A model generated the notes under the pieces. The model was not told where the DNA came from. It ran no database searches and saw only the letters and a program-made list of their open reading frames with translations. A program made the translations under genes and the position numbers. From NCBI RefSeq assembly GCF_014836595.1, contig NZ_JACSQO010000007.1, positions 62,001 through 126,000 of the forward strand: a DNA stretch of 64,000 bases, written 5' to 3'. Positions 27,102-36,643 of this stretch are shown here, one piece after another. The DNA comes from Psychrobacillus faecigallinarum (GTDB lineage: Bacteria > Bacillota > Bacilli > Bacillales_A > Planococcaceae). How positions within the stretch are numbered: the first letter of the stretch is position 1; every line of letters starts with the position of its first letter.

Positions 27102-27809
27102 ATGAAAAAACTATTATTAACAGTTATGGCGATGGTTGTACTAGTATTAAGTGGATGTGGTTTTAAAGGTGGTTACGAGCCAGAAAACCTATTGCCTTAT
27201 GAAGACCAGCTAAATTCCGTTCAAACTGCAGTAGAGAGCTTTAGAGAAGCTTCAGGTGGTTTGTTGCCTATTAAAACACGTGAGCAGGAAACAGATCAAT
27301 ATATAAAATATCCAATAGATTTTAAGAAAATTGTTCCCGCATACTTAGGGAAAACTCCGGCTAATTCATTCGAAGCAGGTGGAATTTATCAGTATGTTTT
27401 AATGGACGTGGAGGAAAATCCAACTGTTAAATTGGTAGATTTGCGTATTGCAGATACATTGCGTGATCTTAACTATCGAAAAGGTATTAATGGCTATGGC
27501 CCTATCGCTGAGACAATCACGGAAGGGGTCTATAAGCTAGATTATAAAAAAATGGGCTACAAGAATGAATTATCTGTTCAAAGCCCTTATTCCGACACAA
27601 TGCTCCCTTTAGTGGCTACTGGAGACGGAAAAGTGTATGTAGACTATTCGATTGAGCTAAATCGAATGCTACAAGACACAGAAGTCAATGTGAAGCCAGG
27701 TGATGATATACGTTTTCTGCTAACAGACAACTTCGCAATAGTTCCTGCATATTCATTGCCATATACAGTCGATGAAAATAACGAACCAGTTTTTATGCTC
27801 AATAAATAA
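27102..27809 (+). CDS. yphF: Putative lipoprotein YphF
   Basis: A 235-residue secreted lipoprotein: lipobox VLVLSGC with the lipidated Cys at residue 19 after a typical lysine-start signal. The rest is hydrophilic and has no motif that I can assign. Gene order gpsA-yphE-yphF-spoIVA matches B. subtilis, where yphF is reported as a sporulation-associated gene of unknown function. A good AAGGAG site precedes ATG 27102. It ends before a perfect terminator. Confidence 0.85.
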   Translation: MKKLLLTVMAMVVLVLSGCGFKGGYEPENLLPYEDQLNSVQTAVESFREASGGLLPIKTREQETDQYIKYPIDFKKIVPAYLGKTPANSFEAGGIYQYVLMDVEENPTVKLVDLRIADTLRDLNYRKGINGYGPIAETITEGVYKLDYKKMGYKNELSVQSPYSDTMLPLVATGDGKVYVDYSIELNRMLQDTEVNVKPGDDIRFLLTDNFAIVPAYSLPYTVDENNEPVFMLNK

Positions 27810-27818
27810 CAACATAGG

Positions 27819-27853
27819 AAACGTTTCATGTGTTATGCATGAAACGTTTTTTT
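27819..27853 (+). terminator. Terminator after yphF
   Basis: AAACGTTTCATG (27819-27830) pairs perfectly with CATGAAACGTTT (27838-27849), then TTTT. Just downstream, CATATATT (27858-27865) is one base from a sigma-E -10 (CATACAnT) and may serve spoIVA, but I see no matching -35. Confidence 0.9.
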
Positions 27854-27890
27854 AGTGCATATATTAAATTGCGAAGAAAGGAGAATACCG

Positions 27891-29369
27891 ATGTCTAGTA
27901 AACTGTATGAACAAATAGCAGAAAGAACAAATGGCGATGTGTATCTTGGTGTAGTAGGTCCGGTTAGGGTAGGTAAATCTACGTTTGTCAAAAGAGTAAT
28001 GGAGCTAGTTGTAATACCGAATATTGTTGAGGAATCAGAACGATTACGAGCACAAGACGAACTTCCACAAAGCTCTCCTGGAAACGTCATCATGACTGCA
28101 GAACCTAAGTTCGTTCCAGCCCATGGCACTAATATATACTTGGGGGAAGAACAACTGCGGCTGCAAATTAGATTAGTAGATTGTGTAGGTTATATGATTG
28201 ATGGTATTAAAACCCACTCAGGTGAAGAGGGGCAAAAACTTGTCCATACACCATGGCACAATGACGCTATTCCGTTTGAAGAAGCAGCGAGAATTGGGAC
28301 TGACAAAGTCATACGCGATCATTCCACAATCGGAATTGTAGTGACGACCGATGGCACTGTGAATAATATTCCAAGAAGAGCAGCTGAATCAGCGGAAAAT
28401 GAAATTATCACTCAACTAAAGGAAATAGGAAAGCCTTTTGTTATTGTTGTAAATAGTAAAACGCCTGGCCATTTAGAAACACTTCAATTATGTGAAGAGC
28501 TTCAAAAATACCATGAGGTGCCTGTAATTCCAGTCGCTGTCGATAGAATGACTGCGGATGAAATTCAGTACATACTCCAACAGGCGCTTTATGAATTTCC
28601 AATTACGGATATTGAACTGGTAAAACCGGATTGGACAGATGTATTGGAACCAGATCATTTTGTGAACAATCAAATTACGACTTCTTTACAGGAGTGGTTG
28701 CAAATTGTTTCTAAAATGAGAGATGTCAAAGAGTTGGCTTCAAAATTTAAAGAAGTACCATTTATTAAAACCGCAGAGGTGATAGAAGCAGATCCAGGTA
28801 GGGGCTCTGCTTGTATTCAAATAGATCTTAAGCCAGAGGTATTTCAAGAAGTTTGCGATGAATGGCTAGATGAACCGATTACGTCTAAAAAAGATTGGCT
28901 CTTGTTTGTGAAGGAGGCTTCAACTGCTAAAAAAGCATATCATCGATTTGCCGATGCTCTTGAAGCAGCAAAAACTACTGGTTATGGAGTATCTTTGCCA
29001 TCAATACAAGACTTCCAGCCTTCTGCACCTGAAATTATTAAGCAAAATAATTTCTTCGGGGTTAGTTTAAAGGCTAAGGCATCCTCTCTCCATATTATTC
29101 GTGTAGATATGGAAGCCGAATTTGCCCCACTTTTGGGCTCAGAATTTCATAGTCAGCAGCTTCTAAAGGATTTAAAACATGGGTTCTTACATGACCGAGA
29201 TGCATTATGGGAAACACAAGTTTTTGGAACTTCTCTTGTAGAGGTTATGAAAGAAAGCATTCGATATAAAACAGAAAGTGTTAGTCAGGTTGCGAAGAAG
29301 AGAATGCGTCAAACAATTGAAAGAATGGTAAATGAGGGAGACCGTGGAATGGTTACCTTTATTCTATAA
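27891..29369 (+). CDS. spoIVA: Stage IV sporulation ATPase SpoIVA
   Basis: SpoIVA polymerises with ATP hydrolysis on the forespore surface to make the base of the spore coat. The 492-residue length equals that of B. subtilis. Walker A is GPVRVGKST (23-31), and the TRAFAC-GTPase-like N domain continues with RLVDCVGYM and an NSKTPG motif; the C terminus ends in GDRGMVTFIL, matching the conserved membrane-recruitment tail. ATG 27891 behind AAAGGAGAA is preferred over the frame's upstream extension to 27855. It is a second secure marker of sporulation. Confidence 0.97.
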   Translation: MSSKLYEQIAERTNGDVYLGVVGPVRVGKSTFVKRVMELVVIPNIVEESERLRAQDELPQSSPGNVIMTAEPKFVPAHGTNIYLGEEQLRLQIRLVDCVGYMIDGIKTHSGEEGQKLVHTPWHNDAIPFEEAARIGTDKVIRDHSTIGIVVTTDGTVNNIPRRAAESAENEIITQLKEIGKPFVIVVNSKTPGHLETLQLCEELQKYHEVPVIPVAVDRMTADEIQYILQQALYEFPITDIELVKPDWTDVLEPDHFVNNQITTSLQEWLQIVSKMRDVKELASKFKEVPFIKTAEVIEADPGRGSACIQIDLKPEVFQEVCDEWLDEPITSKKDWLLFVKEASTAKKAYHRFADALEAAKTTGYGVSLPSIQDFQPSAPEIIKQNNFFGVSLKAKASSLHIIRVDMEAEFAPLLGSEFHSQQLLKDLKHGFLHDRDALWETQVFGTSLVEVMKESIRYKTESVSQVAKKRMRQTIERMVNEGDRGMVTFIL

Positions 29370-29378
29370 ACATGATTT

Positions 29379-29416
29379 GGGGCTTTTTGCGACTATGCAA
29401 AAAGTCCCGTTATTTT
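29379..29416 (+). terminator. Terminator after spoIVA
   Basis: GGGGCTTTTTGC (29379-29390) pairs with GCAAAAAGTCCC (29397-29408, one wobble), followed by GTTATTTTG. Confidence 0.8.
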
Positions 29417-29467
29417 GTTAAATTACCTTTTTTTTTAGGAAAGTTGCTCAAACACAGACAAATAGTG

Positions 29468-29494
29468 TTGCGAAGGGTTTTCGGTTGTGATACT
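29468..29494 (+). promoter_or_regulatory. Probable hbs promoter
   Basis: GATACT (29489-29494) with an extended TGT at 29486-29488; TTGCGA at 29468-29473 is a possible -35 with short 15-bp spacing. Start would be about 40 bp before the hbs ATG. Confidence 0.45.
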
Positions 29495-29542
29495 CTTTTT
29501 ACAGGATTGAAGCTTATCTTCCTTTGAGAGGAGGTGAATAGT

Positions 29543-29815
29543 ATGAATAAAACAGAATTAGTGAACTCTGTCGCAGAGGCTGCTGATTTATCTAAAAAAG
29601 ATGCATCTAAAGCGGTTGAAGCTGTATTTGAATCAATTCAAACTGCTCTTGCAGATGGTGAAAAAGTTCAATTAATCGGTTTTGGTAACTTCGAGGTTCG
29701 TGAACGTGCTGCACGTAAAGGACGTAACCCTCAAACAGGTAAAGAAATCGACATCGCTGCTAGCAAGGTGCCTGCTTTTAAACCAGGTAAAGCACTTAAA
29801 GATGCAGTAAAATAA
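29543..29815 (+). CDS. hbs: DNA-binding protein HU (HBsu)
   Basis: The main nucleoid protein, a homodimer that bends DNA without sequence specificity. The 90-residue protein has the family signature [21 protein letters not shown] (about 46-66), whose Arg/Pro arm inserts into the minor groove. ATG 29543 lies behind a near-perfect AGGAGGTGA; codon use is biased towards a highly expressed set, unlike its neighbours. It is monocistronic, with a strong terminator behind. Confidence 0.97.
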   Translation: MNKTELVNSVAEAADLSKKDASKAVEAVFESIQTALADGEKVQLIGFGNFEVRERAARKGRNPQTGKEIDIAASKVPAFKPGKALKDAVK

Positions 29816-29832
29816 TGGATGATGTAGTACAT

Positions 29833-29882
29833 AGAACGGTTACTGTGAAGCTTGCTTCATGGTAGCCGTTCTTTTCTTTTTA
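29833..29882 (+). terminator. Terminator after hbs
   Basis: AGAACGGTTAC (29833 onward) with GTAGCCGTTCT and GTGAAGC with GCTTCAT form a long stem around a two-base centre, followed by TTTCTTTTT. Confidence 0.88.
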
Positions 29883-29993
29883 TTATATAATATTAATTTG
29901 TGTTGTCTGTGAAGTGAAAATTATTTCTTATCTGCGTTTCATATGCTAAGATACATACGACATATTATGCAGTTTTATCTAGGGGGTCAGCAG

Positions 29994-30563
29994 ATGACGA
30001 AGGTCAATCTGAAAAAAATAGAAGATGCAGTGACGATGATTATAGAAGCTATTGGGGAGGATCCTACAAGAGAAGGATTACTGGATACTCCAAAAAGAGT
30101 TTCTAAAATGTATGCAGAAATGTTTGAAGGGCTTCATCAAGATCCAAAAGAACATTTCAAAACAGTTTTTAATGAGGAGCATGAGGAACTAGTTTTAGTA
30201 AAAGATATACCTTTTTTCTCTATGTGTGAACATCATTTAGTACCTTTTTATGGTAAGGCACATGTAGCATACATACCTAGAGATGGAAAAGTGACAGGGC
30301 TTAGTAAGCTTGCTAGAGCCGTAGAAGTTACAGCAAGAAGACCTCAGCTTCAAGAAAGAATTACTTCTACAATTGCGGACGACATTATGGAAATGATTAA
30401 CCCACATGGCGTTTATGTTGTCATTGAGGCTGAGCATATGTGTATGACGATGCGCGGGATAAAAAAACCAGGCGCTAAGACAGTAACTGCTGTAGCAAGA
30501 GGTATATACGAAACAGACGAGATTAAACGTTCAGAGGTTTTATCGTTTATCCGAATGAAATAA
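29994..30563 (+). CDS. folE: GTP cyclohydrolase I FolE (MtrA)
   Basis: Converts GTP to 7,8-dihydroneopterin triphosphate, the first step of folate synthesis. The 189-residue protein has zinc ligands in [10 protein letters not shown] and [11 protein letters not shown], and the motif [25 protein letters not shown] 29994, 6 bp behind AGGGGGT, is chosen; the frame extends to 29943 but that part lacks family similarity. In B. subtilis this gene is mtrA, the partner of mtrB in a bicistronic operon; here mtrB follows 67 bp later. Confidence 0.96.
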   Translation: MTKVNLKKIEDAVTMIIEAIGEDPTREGLLDTPKRVSKMYAEMFEGLHQDPKEHFKTVFNEEHEELVLVKDIPFFSMCEHHLVPFYGKAHVAYIPRDGKVTGLSKLARAVEVTARRPQLQERITSTIADDIMEMINPHGVYVVIEAEHMCMTMRGIKKPGAKTVTAVARGIYETDEIKRSEVLSFIRMK

Positions 30564-30630
30564 CTACTTTTGAGGATAGTAAATAATATGGTATGATGAA
30601 TTTAGATTATGAACAAAGGAGACTATTGTA

Positions 30631-30852
30631 ATGTCTAGTTCAGATTTTATCGTTATAAAGGCAGAGGAAGATGGAGTACAAGTGATAGGCTTGACTCGTG
30701 GCTCAGATACTAAATTTCACCATTCAGAAAAACTTGATACAGGTGAAGTAATGATCGCTCAGTTTACAGAGCATACATCTGCAATGAAAATTAGAGGTAA
30801 AGCTTCTATTCATACAGACAATGGAATTATCCAAAGTGATTCTAAGAAATAA
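30631..30852 (+). CDS. mtrB: trp RNA-binding attenuation protein TRAP (MtrB)
   Basis: TRAP forms an 11-subunit ring that, when loaded with tryptophan, wraps G/UAG-repeat RNA to terminate trp operon transcription or block translation. The 73-residue protein is very close to B. subtilis Mtr[54 protein letters not shown], including the Lys, Lys and Arg that contact RNA (K37/K56/R58 equivalents) and the Thr residues of the tryptophan pocket. The trp structural genes are not in this window, unlike B. subtilis where they lie a few kilobases downstream. Confidence 0.96.
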   Translation: MSSSDFIVIKAEEDGVQVIGLTRGSDTKFHHSEKLDTGEVMIAQFTEHTSAMKIRGKASIHTDNGIIQSDSKK

Positions 30853-30941
30853 TTAACCTAAATGGCCAATAATCGCTAGTTATAATATATTTGATCATGA
30901 CAGATTAAAGCTAACTGCGATTGGGAAATGGAGTAAAGTGT

Positions 30942-31691
30942 ATGAATGAATCTTTGATTAAACATCATATAGAACAATATAAAAAAGATATTCTCATGCA
31001 AATACAGCATAATACTCTGTTAAAATATGCAGGAATACCTGTTATTGATGAAGATCGTTTGTTTTTTACACTTTTACCGCTACTCAATGGGGAAGAATGG
31101 GCTGAAGCGAACAAACAATCAACCATTGCCGTATCCCTTATTTTTGCAGCACTTGCCGCTCATGATTTGGTGAAGGAACAAAACGCAACGACAAAAGAGC
31201 AGCAATTACAAGTATTAGCTGGAGATTATTATAGTGGGAAATATTATCAGCTATTAGCTAAGGGGAAGCAAATTGAGTTAATTCAAATCTTTTCCTCAGG
31301 AGTCTCATCTATCACGGAGCATAAAACAAGATTTTATGATCACTTAGATTACTCATATGGAGAGCTTATGCAATCTATTCAATTGATCGAAAGTAAGCCA
31401 ATTGAACAATTTATGGAGCACTTTTCCTACAATGAGTATGTATTTATCATGAAAGAAGCTTTACTTCTCCTAGCTCTAAGAAGAGAGTTAAATGCTTATG
31501 AAAATAGGGAAGAAACATTTTATATCCGAAACTCATTCCTGCTACAGACTAAGATAGAAACTCTTCGCACTGAAATGGAAGCGGTTGAAAAAAATTTGGT
31601 GCGCGATGTAAGATACTCGAATATATTAAAAGAAAATGTAAAGCATGCGATTTTAGAGCGAGTGACCGAACAAGCTTTAAAAAGCAGTTGA
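30942..31691 (+). CDS. hepS: Heptaprenyl diphosphate synthase component I, HepS
   Basis: HepS is the non-catalytic small subunit that, with HepT, makes the C35 side chain of menaquinone-7. The 249-residue protein is mostly helical, without DDxxD motifs, as expected. It is recognised chiefly by place (mtrB-hepS-menG-hepT) and by segments such as KHHIEQYKKDI and AGDYYSGKYYQLLA. ATG 30942 behind AATGGAG is preferred to the upstream in-frame start at 30921. A 15-bp gap leads to menG. Confidence 0.92.
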   Translation: MNESLIKHHIEQYKKDILMQIQHNTLLKYAGIPVIDEDRLFFTLLPLLNGEEWAEANKQSTIAVSLIFAALAAHDLVKEQNATTKEQQLQVLAGDYYSGKYYQLLAKGKQIELIQIFSSGVSSITEHKTRFYDHLDYSYGELMQSIQLIESKPIEQFMEHFSYNEYVFIMKEALLLLALRRELNAYENREETFYIRNSFLLQTKIETLRTEMEAVEKNLVRDVRYSNILKENVKHAILERVTEQALKSS

Positions 31692-31706
31692 GAGAAGGTT
31701 TAACAC

Positions 31707-32411
31707 ATGGGAAAAACAAAAGAACAGCATGTCCATGAAGTTTTTGAGAAAATCTCTGAGAACTACGATTCTATGAATTCTGTCATAAGCTTTCAACAGC
31801 ACAAAATTTGGCGCAGCGATACGATGAAAGCAATGCAGGTTAAAGAAGGAAGCAGCGCCTTAGACGTTTGCTGTGGTACGGCGGACTGGACAATTGCAAT
31901 AGCGAAAGAGGTTGGTCCTACAGGAACAGTTAAAGGGCTAGATTTTAGTCAAAATATGCTGAATGTAGGAAAAGAAAAAGTAAAGGAAATTCCACAAATA
32001 GAATTGATTCATGGAAATGCTATGGAATTGCCCTTTGAAGACAATACATTCGACTATGTAACTATTGGATTTGGTTTACGAAATGTTCCGGATTATAAAC
32101 AAGTGTTGCGAGAAATGAATCGAGTAGCTAAACCAGGCGGTATGATTGTTTGTTTAGAAACCTCTCAGCCGGATTCCAAGCTTTTTAATGCTGGATTCCG
32201 TTTTTACTTTAGATATATCATGCCAGTTTTCGGAAAGCTTTTTGCTAAGAGCTACAAAGAGTATTCTTGGTTACAAGAGTCTGCAAAGGAATTTCCTAAT
32301 AGAGCGGAACTGGCCAAATTATTTGAAACGGTAGGAATGGTTAACGTTAATAGTAAACCATACAGCGGTGGGGCAGCAGCCAGACATATTGGCTTTAAGA
32401 AAGATTTTTAA
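31707..32411 (+). CDS. menG: Demethylmenaquinone methyltransferase MenG (UbiE)
   Basis: Last step of menaquinone synthesis: SAM-dependent C-methylation of demethylmenaquinone. The 234-residue protein has the SAM-binding motif [15 protein letters not shown] and the UbiE/COQ5 signatures [17 protein letters not shown] near the start and [13 protein letters not shown]. It stands between the two subunits of the heptaprenyl diphosphate synthase, so all three steps form one operon. The menaquinone made here is the electron donor of the QcrABC complex encoded at 44 kb. Confidence 0.96.
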   Translation: MGKTKEQHVHEVFEKISENYDSMNSVISFQQHKIWRSDTMKAMQVKEGSSALDVCCGTADWTIAIAKEVGPTGTVKGLDFSQNMLNVGKEKVKEIPQIELIHGNAMELPFEDNTFDYVTIGFGLRNVPDYKQVLREMNRVAKPGGMIVCLETSQPDSKLFNAGFRFYFRYIMPVFGKLFAKSYKEYSWLQESAKEFPNRAELAKLFETVGMVNVNSKPYSGGAAARHIGFKKDF

Positions 32412-32431
32412 GTGGGGGAAGGTTTGTTTCT

Positions 32432-33406
32432 GTGGATAAGATGAGATTAAAACTGCTTTATTCCGATCTTAAATCGGATTTGGAAGTCATTGAAAATGAA
32501 TTAGCAGCAGCTGTGAATTCTTCCTCCCACTTATTGAATGAGGCCTCGCTTCATTTGTTGCTAGCAGGGGGAAAACGAATTCGCCCTGTGTTTGTACTGC
32601 TTTCCGCTAAATTTGGAAACTATTCTATAGAGTCTATTAAGCAAGTTGCTGTTTCTGTCGAATTGATTCATATGGCATCTTTAGTCCATGATGATGTTAT
32701 AGATGATGCTGAAACTAGAAGAGGCCGAGAAACGGTGAAGTCCCAGTGGAACAACCGAGTAGCTATGTATACAGGTGACTTTCTTTTTGCTAAGGCTATT
32801 GAATACATAACAGCAGTAAAAAATACATACGCCCACGAAGTTCTCTCGCACACGATGGTTGAGCTTTGTATCGGGGAGATTATTCAAATTGAGGACAAGG
32901 GTTTTGTTGATCAGACAGTTAGAGATTATTTAAGAAGAATAAAAAGAAAGACGGCAATTCTCATCTCGGCTAGCTGCGAATTAGGTGCTATTTCATCCGG
33001 AGCAGATGAAAAGACTGTTAGGCGTTTAAAGAGATTTGGTTATTATGTGGGAATGTCCTTTCAGATTATTGATGACATCTTAGATTTTACATCCACTGAG
33101 GAAGAGCTAGGTAAACCAGCTGGTGGTGATCTGTTGCAGGGAAATATTACTTTACCTGTTATTTACGCAAAGAACGATCCAACTATCCATCCGCTATTGC
33201 AAAAAGTCTTTGATGGTGAAATTGAAGAGCGGGAGATGCAAGTATTACTTGACGAGATTCGTCAATCGGATGGTATAAAACGCGCTAAACAAATAAGTAA
33301 TATGTATTTACAAAAGGCGCTGCATGAAGTAAAACAACTTCCAACAAACTCTGCCAAGAAATCTTTGCAAAATGTTGCATTATTTATGAGCAAACGCAAC
33401 TTTTAA
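32432..33406 (+). CDS. hepT: Heptaprenyl diphosphate synthase component II, HepT
   Basis: Catalytic trans-prenyltransferase subunit that extends FPP to C35. The 324-residue protein has the first Asp-rich motif HDDVIDDAETRRG (DD at 87-88) and the second, QIIDDILDF, plus GGKRIRPVFVLLSAK near residue 46. It begins with GTG 32432, about 10 bp after GGGGGAAGG; ATG 32441 is farther from the site. The B. subtilis protein is longer (348), mainly at the N terminus. It pairs with HepS. Confidence 0.95.
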   Translation: MDKMRLKLLYSDLKSDLEVIENELAAAVNSSSHLLNEASLHLLLAGGKRIRPVFVLLSAKFGNYSIESIKQVAVSVELIHMASLVHDDVIDDAETRRGRETVKSQWNNRVAMYTGDFLFAKAIEYITAVKNTYAHEVLSHTMVELCIGEIIQIEDKGFVDQTVRDYLRRIKRKTAILISASCELGAISSGADEKTVRRLKRFGYYVGMSFQIIDDILDFTSTEEELGKPAGGDLLQGNITLPVIYAKNDPTIHPLLQKVFDGEIEEREMQVLLDEIRQSDGIKRAKQISNMYLQKALHEVKQLPTNSAKKSLQNVALFMSKRNF

Positions 33407-33483
33407 TTGAAATTAATTGACTGTAATGTTAGTATTTTTAACGGTGGAGAAATAAAATCCATTTTATATTTGAAGGAGTGTTC

Positions 33484-33933
33484 ATGATGGAAAAAACATT
33501 TTTAATGGTAAAACCTGACGGCGTACAACGTAACTTAATTGGAGAAATCGTTAGTCGTTTCGAGAAAAAAGGATTCCAATTAGTTGGAGCAAAATTAATG
33601 CAAATTCCTACTGAATTAGCAGAACAACACTACGGTGAGCACAAAGAACGTCCATTCTTCGGAGAACTAGTTGACTTCATCACTTCTGGACCAGTTTTTG
33701 CAATGGTTTGGGAAGGTGAAAATGTTATTTCTACAGCTCGTTTAATGATGGGTGCTACTAACCCAAAAGAATCTGCTCCAGGAACTATTCGTGGTGACTT
33801 CGCAGTAACTGTTGGAAAAAACATTATCCACGGTTCTGATGCACCTGAAAGCGCTGAGCGTGAAATTGGATTATTCTTCAAGCAAGAAGAGCTAGTATCT
33901 TACTCTAAAGATGCTAACAAATGGGTTAACTAA
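33484..33933 (+). CDS. ndk: Nucleoside diphosphate kinase Ndk
   Basis: Transfers the gamma phosphate of ATP to NDPs through a phosphohistidine. The 149-residue protein (148 if ATG 33487 is used) has [13 protein letters not shown] near the start, [24 protein letters not shown], and the active-site motif [15 protein letters not shown] lies 5-8 bp upstream of the twin ATG. Codon use is strongly biased (GGA, GAA, CGT, ACT), pointing to high expression. A long terminator follows. Confidence 0.97.
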   Translation: MMEKTFLMVKPDGVQRNLIGEIVSRFEKKGFQLVGAKLMQIPTELAEQHYGEHKERPFFGELVDFITSGPVFAMVWEGENVISTARLMMGATNPKESAPGTIRGDFAVTVGKNIIHGSDAPESAEREIGLFFKQEELVSYSKDANKWVN

Positions 33934-33980
33934 TTTAAATGTATGAATAAAACCAATTCTCTTAATGGAGAGATGGTTTC

Positions 33981-34030
33981 AGACTGTAGACAAACTCAAA
34001 GAAATTTGAAATTGTTTATAGTCTTTTTTT
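33981..34030 (+). terminator. Terminator after ndk
   Basis: AGACTGTAGACAA (33981-33993) pairs with TTGTTTATAGTCT (34012-34024, two wobbles), with CAAA/TTTG pairing inside, followed by TTTTTT. Confidence 0.82.
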
Positions 34031-34050
34031 ATTTACAATACATATAAGAA

Positions 34051-34173
34051 ATTGTCGAATTCCATTTCGGGCACGGCCTCAGCCTTCTTCCTCTCTACGC
34101 TCAGACCCGGTGCTTCGCCTTGTGCTGTTAGCTTAAGAGTCTTCGCGCCTTCCATTTCAATCGACCATTGTCG
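34051..34173. repeat. GC-rich interspersed-repeat-like element flanked by 7-bp direct repeats
   Basis: Between ndk and cheR a block at about 34068-34150 is clearly richer in GC than the AT-rich DNA around it and contains no reading frame. It resembles, from memory, intergenic repeats of Bacillaceae/Planococcaceae that contain AGTCTTCGCGCCTTCC. ATTGTCG occurs on both sides (34051-34057 and 34167-34173), and TTCCATTTC is also repeated at 34060 and 34150. The rest of the 605-bp gap holds no gene; the minus strand has an unused AAAGGAGGTGG at 34370-34356. Confidence 0.5.
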
Positions 34174-34538
34174 GCATATTTAAAAAGTGTTGAGTATCCT
34201 GATGACTAAAAGTCTAATCAATGAATGTGAACAACTTGAAATGCTAATGTTTAAGCCACTTGGCCAAAGCACCAGTTGTCCGTAAATTAAATGCAATGAT
34301 TGATTCCTTTTCATTTATCCATTGGTAGAACTTCTTTACTCAACTATTAAGAGACCACCACCTCCTTTCTATGTGTTTGCTTATCTTTGCTAAATTCCTT
34401 CTAATCCTATGTTTTATATTTTATCTAACAAAAAAGAATTTAAAGTAAATGTTCATATTTATCTGTTTTTTAACTATATTCTAAACGAATAGATTGCGCT
34501 ATACTTTATAGATAGGCTAGTGGAAGGGAACGATATAT

Positions 34539-35309
34539 TTGCAAGATTACATAAAATTTGTCGAATCTATTAAAAGAAAAACTGGTATTGACTTAGCTTT
34601 ATATAAGGAAGCCCAAATGAAACGTCGCTTAACGTCATTATATGAAAAAAAAGGTTATAAGAATTTTATTTCTTTCTTTGAGGCGATAGACAAAGACCGA
34701 GATCTTCTGAATGAGTTTTTAGACAGGATGACCATTAATGTGTCAGAATTTTATCGAAACAGTAAGAGATGGGAAGTATTACAACAAAAACTTTTTCCAA
34801 AGCTGTTAGCCGAAAATAAGCGATTAAAAATATGGAGTGCTGCGTGCTCAACAGGAGAAGAACCCTATACTACAGCCATGGTGCTTTCAAACCATCTACC
34901 ATTGTCTCAGATATCAATTATTGCTACTGACATAGATGAAAATGCAATCCAAAGAGCGAAGGTAGGTATCTATCCTGAAAGGTCATTGGCCGAGGTACCA
35001 GTTGAAATGAAGAATAAGTATTTTGAGAAGCAAACTTCATTTTATAAAATAGATGATATTATTAAACGAACAGTTACCTTTAAAAAGCATAATCTTTTAA
35101 TGGATACATACGAGAAAAATCTCGATTTGATTATTTGTCGCAATGTCATGATTTATTTTACGGAAGAAGCTAAAGACCAAATTTACCAAAGTTTTAGCAA
35201 CTCATTACGTCCAGGTGGGATACTTTTTGTTGGCAGTACAGAACAAATTTTTAATCCTACTAAATATGGATTTGAGCCGGAGGATACTTTTTTCTATAGA
35301 AAAAAGTAG
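34539..35309 (+). CDS. cheR: Chemotaxis protein methyltransferase CheR
   Basis: Methylates glutamates of chemoreceptors using SAM. The 256-residue protein has the N-terminal helical domain (about 1-75, [25 protein letters not shown]) and the SAM-binding domain with [17 protein letters not shown] and [13 protein letters not shown]. It starts at TTG 34539 about 10 bp behind GGAAGGG. It is a lone chemotaxis gene located between ndk and aroF as in B. subtilis. A terminator follows 50 bp later. Confidence 0.95.
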   Translation: MQDYIKFVESIKRKTGIDLALYKEAQMKRRLTSLYEKKGYKNFISFFEAIDKDRDLLNEFLDRMTINVSEFYRNSKRWEVLQQKLFPKLLAENKRLKIWSAACSTGEEPYTTAMVLSNHLPLSQISIIATDIDENAIQRAKVGIYPERSLAEVPVEMKNKYFEKQTSFYKIDDIIKRTVTFKKHNLLMDTYEKNLDLIICRNVMIYFTEEAKDQIYQSFSNSLRPGGILFVGSTEQIFNPTKYGFEPEDTFFYRKK

Positions 35310-35360
35310 TAAGATTGCATTAAGTTTGGTTAAGCAAGGAATTAGTGACATTTAATGAGG

Positions 35361-35392
35361 AACTGTCCGATACAAAACGGACAGTTTTTCTT
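35361..35392 (+). terminator. Terminator after cheR
   Basis: AACTGTCCG (35361-35369) pairs with CGGACAGTT (35378-35386), followed by TTTC. An extended -10, TGTTATAGT at 35411-35419, follows and probably drives the aro operon. Confidence 0.88.
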
Positions 35393-35459
35393 CTATACTT
35401 TAAGTTTATATGTTATAGTTGAAAACAAATACTTTAGCGAGTTGAAGGGGGAAAGCGTT

Positions 35460-36641
35460 GTGCGTTATTTAACAGCAGGTGAGTCACATGGACCACAACT
35501 AACAGCCATAATAGAGGGTTTACCAGCCCAATTAGAGATTACAGGTGAAAAGATAAACAAGGAATTAAAACGACGTCAAGGTGGACATGGCCGTGGAAGA
35601 CGTATGCAAATAGAGAAAGATACAGTTGCCATCACAGCAGGAGTGCGTCACGGTAAATCATTAGGATCTCCAGTCTGCCTAGTAGTTAATAATGATGATT
35701 GGAAACATTGGACACATATTATGGGCATTGAACCGCTTGGAGAAGATGTGGATCCGGACGAGATTAAAAGAAAGATTACAAGACCCCGTCCAGGTCACGC
35801 AGATCTTGTCGGTGGGATGAAATATGGCCATCGTGATCTACGAAATGTTTTAGAGCGTTCTTCTGCTAGAGAAACAACCGTCCGAGTGGCAGTTGGAGCA
35901 GTAGCAAAACAATTATTAAATGAGCTTGGTATTTCCATTGTTGCTCATGTAACCAAAATAGGCGGTATTGAAGCAAATTTAAATTTAGCAGAAGGAATGT
36001 CGATTGATGAAATTCGTGAGAGAGTGGAGGCAGACCCTGTCTATTGTTTAGATTCTGAAGCTTCTGCGAAGATGGTGGAGGCAATTGATCAAGCTAAAAA
36101 AGCTGGAGACACTATTGGAGGAATCGTTGAGGTAATAATTACTGGTATGCCTGCAGGTGTTGGAAGCTATGTTCATTATGATCGAAAGCTTGACGGTAAA
36201 CTCGCTATGGCAATGATGAGTATCAATGCATTTAAGGGAGTCGAGGTTGGCTTAGGATTTGAGATGGCTAACTTGTTTGGTAGTCAAGTGCACGATCAAA
36301 TCTCTTGGAACAAAGAAGAGGGATACGTTCGTGATACAAACAGACTTGGTGGTATCGAGGGAGGTATGTCAACAGGAATGCCGATTGTTGTAAGGGGTGT
36401 GATGAAGCCTATACCAACATTATATAAACCATTACAAAGTGTCGATATCGATACAAAGGAGCAGTTTAAAGCAAGCATTGAACGATCTGATAGCTGTGCA
36501 GTACCAGCAGCATCTGTAGTAGCAGAAAACGTTATTGCCTGGGAAGTTGCTTCAGCTGTATTAGATACTTTTAAAGGCGATCAAATGGATATTTTAAAAG
36601 CAGATATTGAAAGACATAGAGCGTATACAAAGGGGTTTTGA
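35460..36641 (+). CDS. aroF: Chorismate synthase AroF (AroC type)
   Basis: Makes chorismate from EPSP, needing reduced FMN. The 393-residue protein has family motifs GESHGPQL near the start, [39 protein letters not shown] and the C-terminal [13 protein letters not shown] 35460 with GAAGGGGGAAAG upstream is chosen over the long upstream extension. The symbol follows B. subtilis; aroC is used elsewhere. First gene of aroF-aroB-aroH-hisC-tyrA-aroA. Confidence 0.96.
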   Translation: MRYLTAGESHGPQLTAIIEGLPAQLEITGEKINKELKRRQGGHGRGRRMQIEKDTVAITAGVRHGKSLGSPVCLVVNNDDWKHWTHIMGIEPLGEDVDPDEIKRKITRPRPGHADLVGGMKYGHRDLRNVLERSSARETTVRVAVGAVAKQLLNELGISIVAHVTKIGGIEANLNLAEGMSIDEIRERVEADPVYCLDSEASAKMVEAIDQAKKAGDTIGGIVEVIITGMPAGVGSYVHYDRKLDGKLAMAMMSINAFKGVEVGLGFEMANLFGSQVHDQISWNKEEGYVRDTNRLGGIEGGMSTGMPIVVRGVMKPIPTLYKPLQSVDIDTKEQFKASIERSDSCAVPAASVVAENVIAWEVASAVLDTFKGDQMDILKADIERHRAYTKGF

Positions 36642-36643
36642 AC

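Noticed and set aside
29440..29475. GTTGC words in front of hbs as a third member of the 21-bp repeat family
   Set aside because: Only two occurrences 24 bp apart, overlapping the hbs promoter; not enough to call a repeat.
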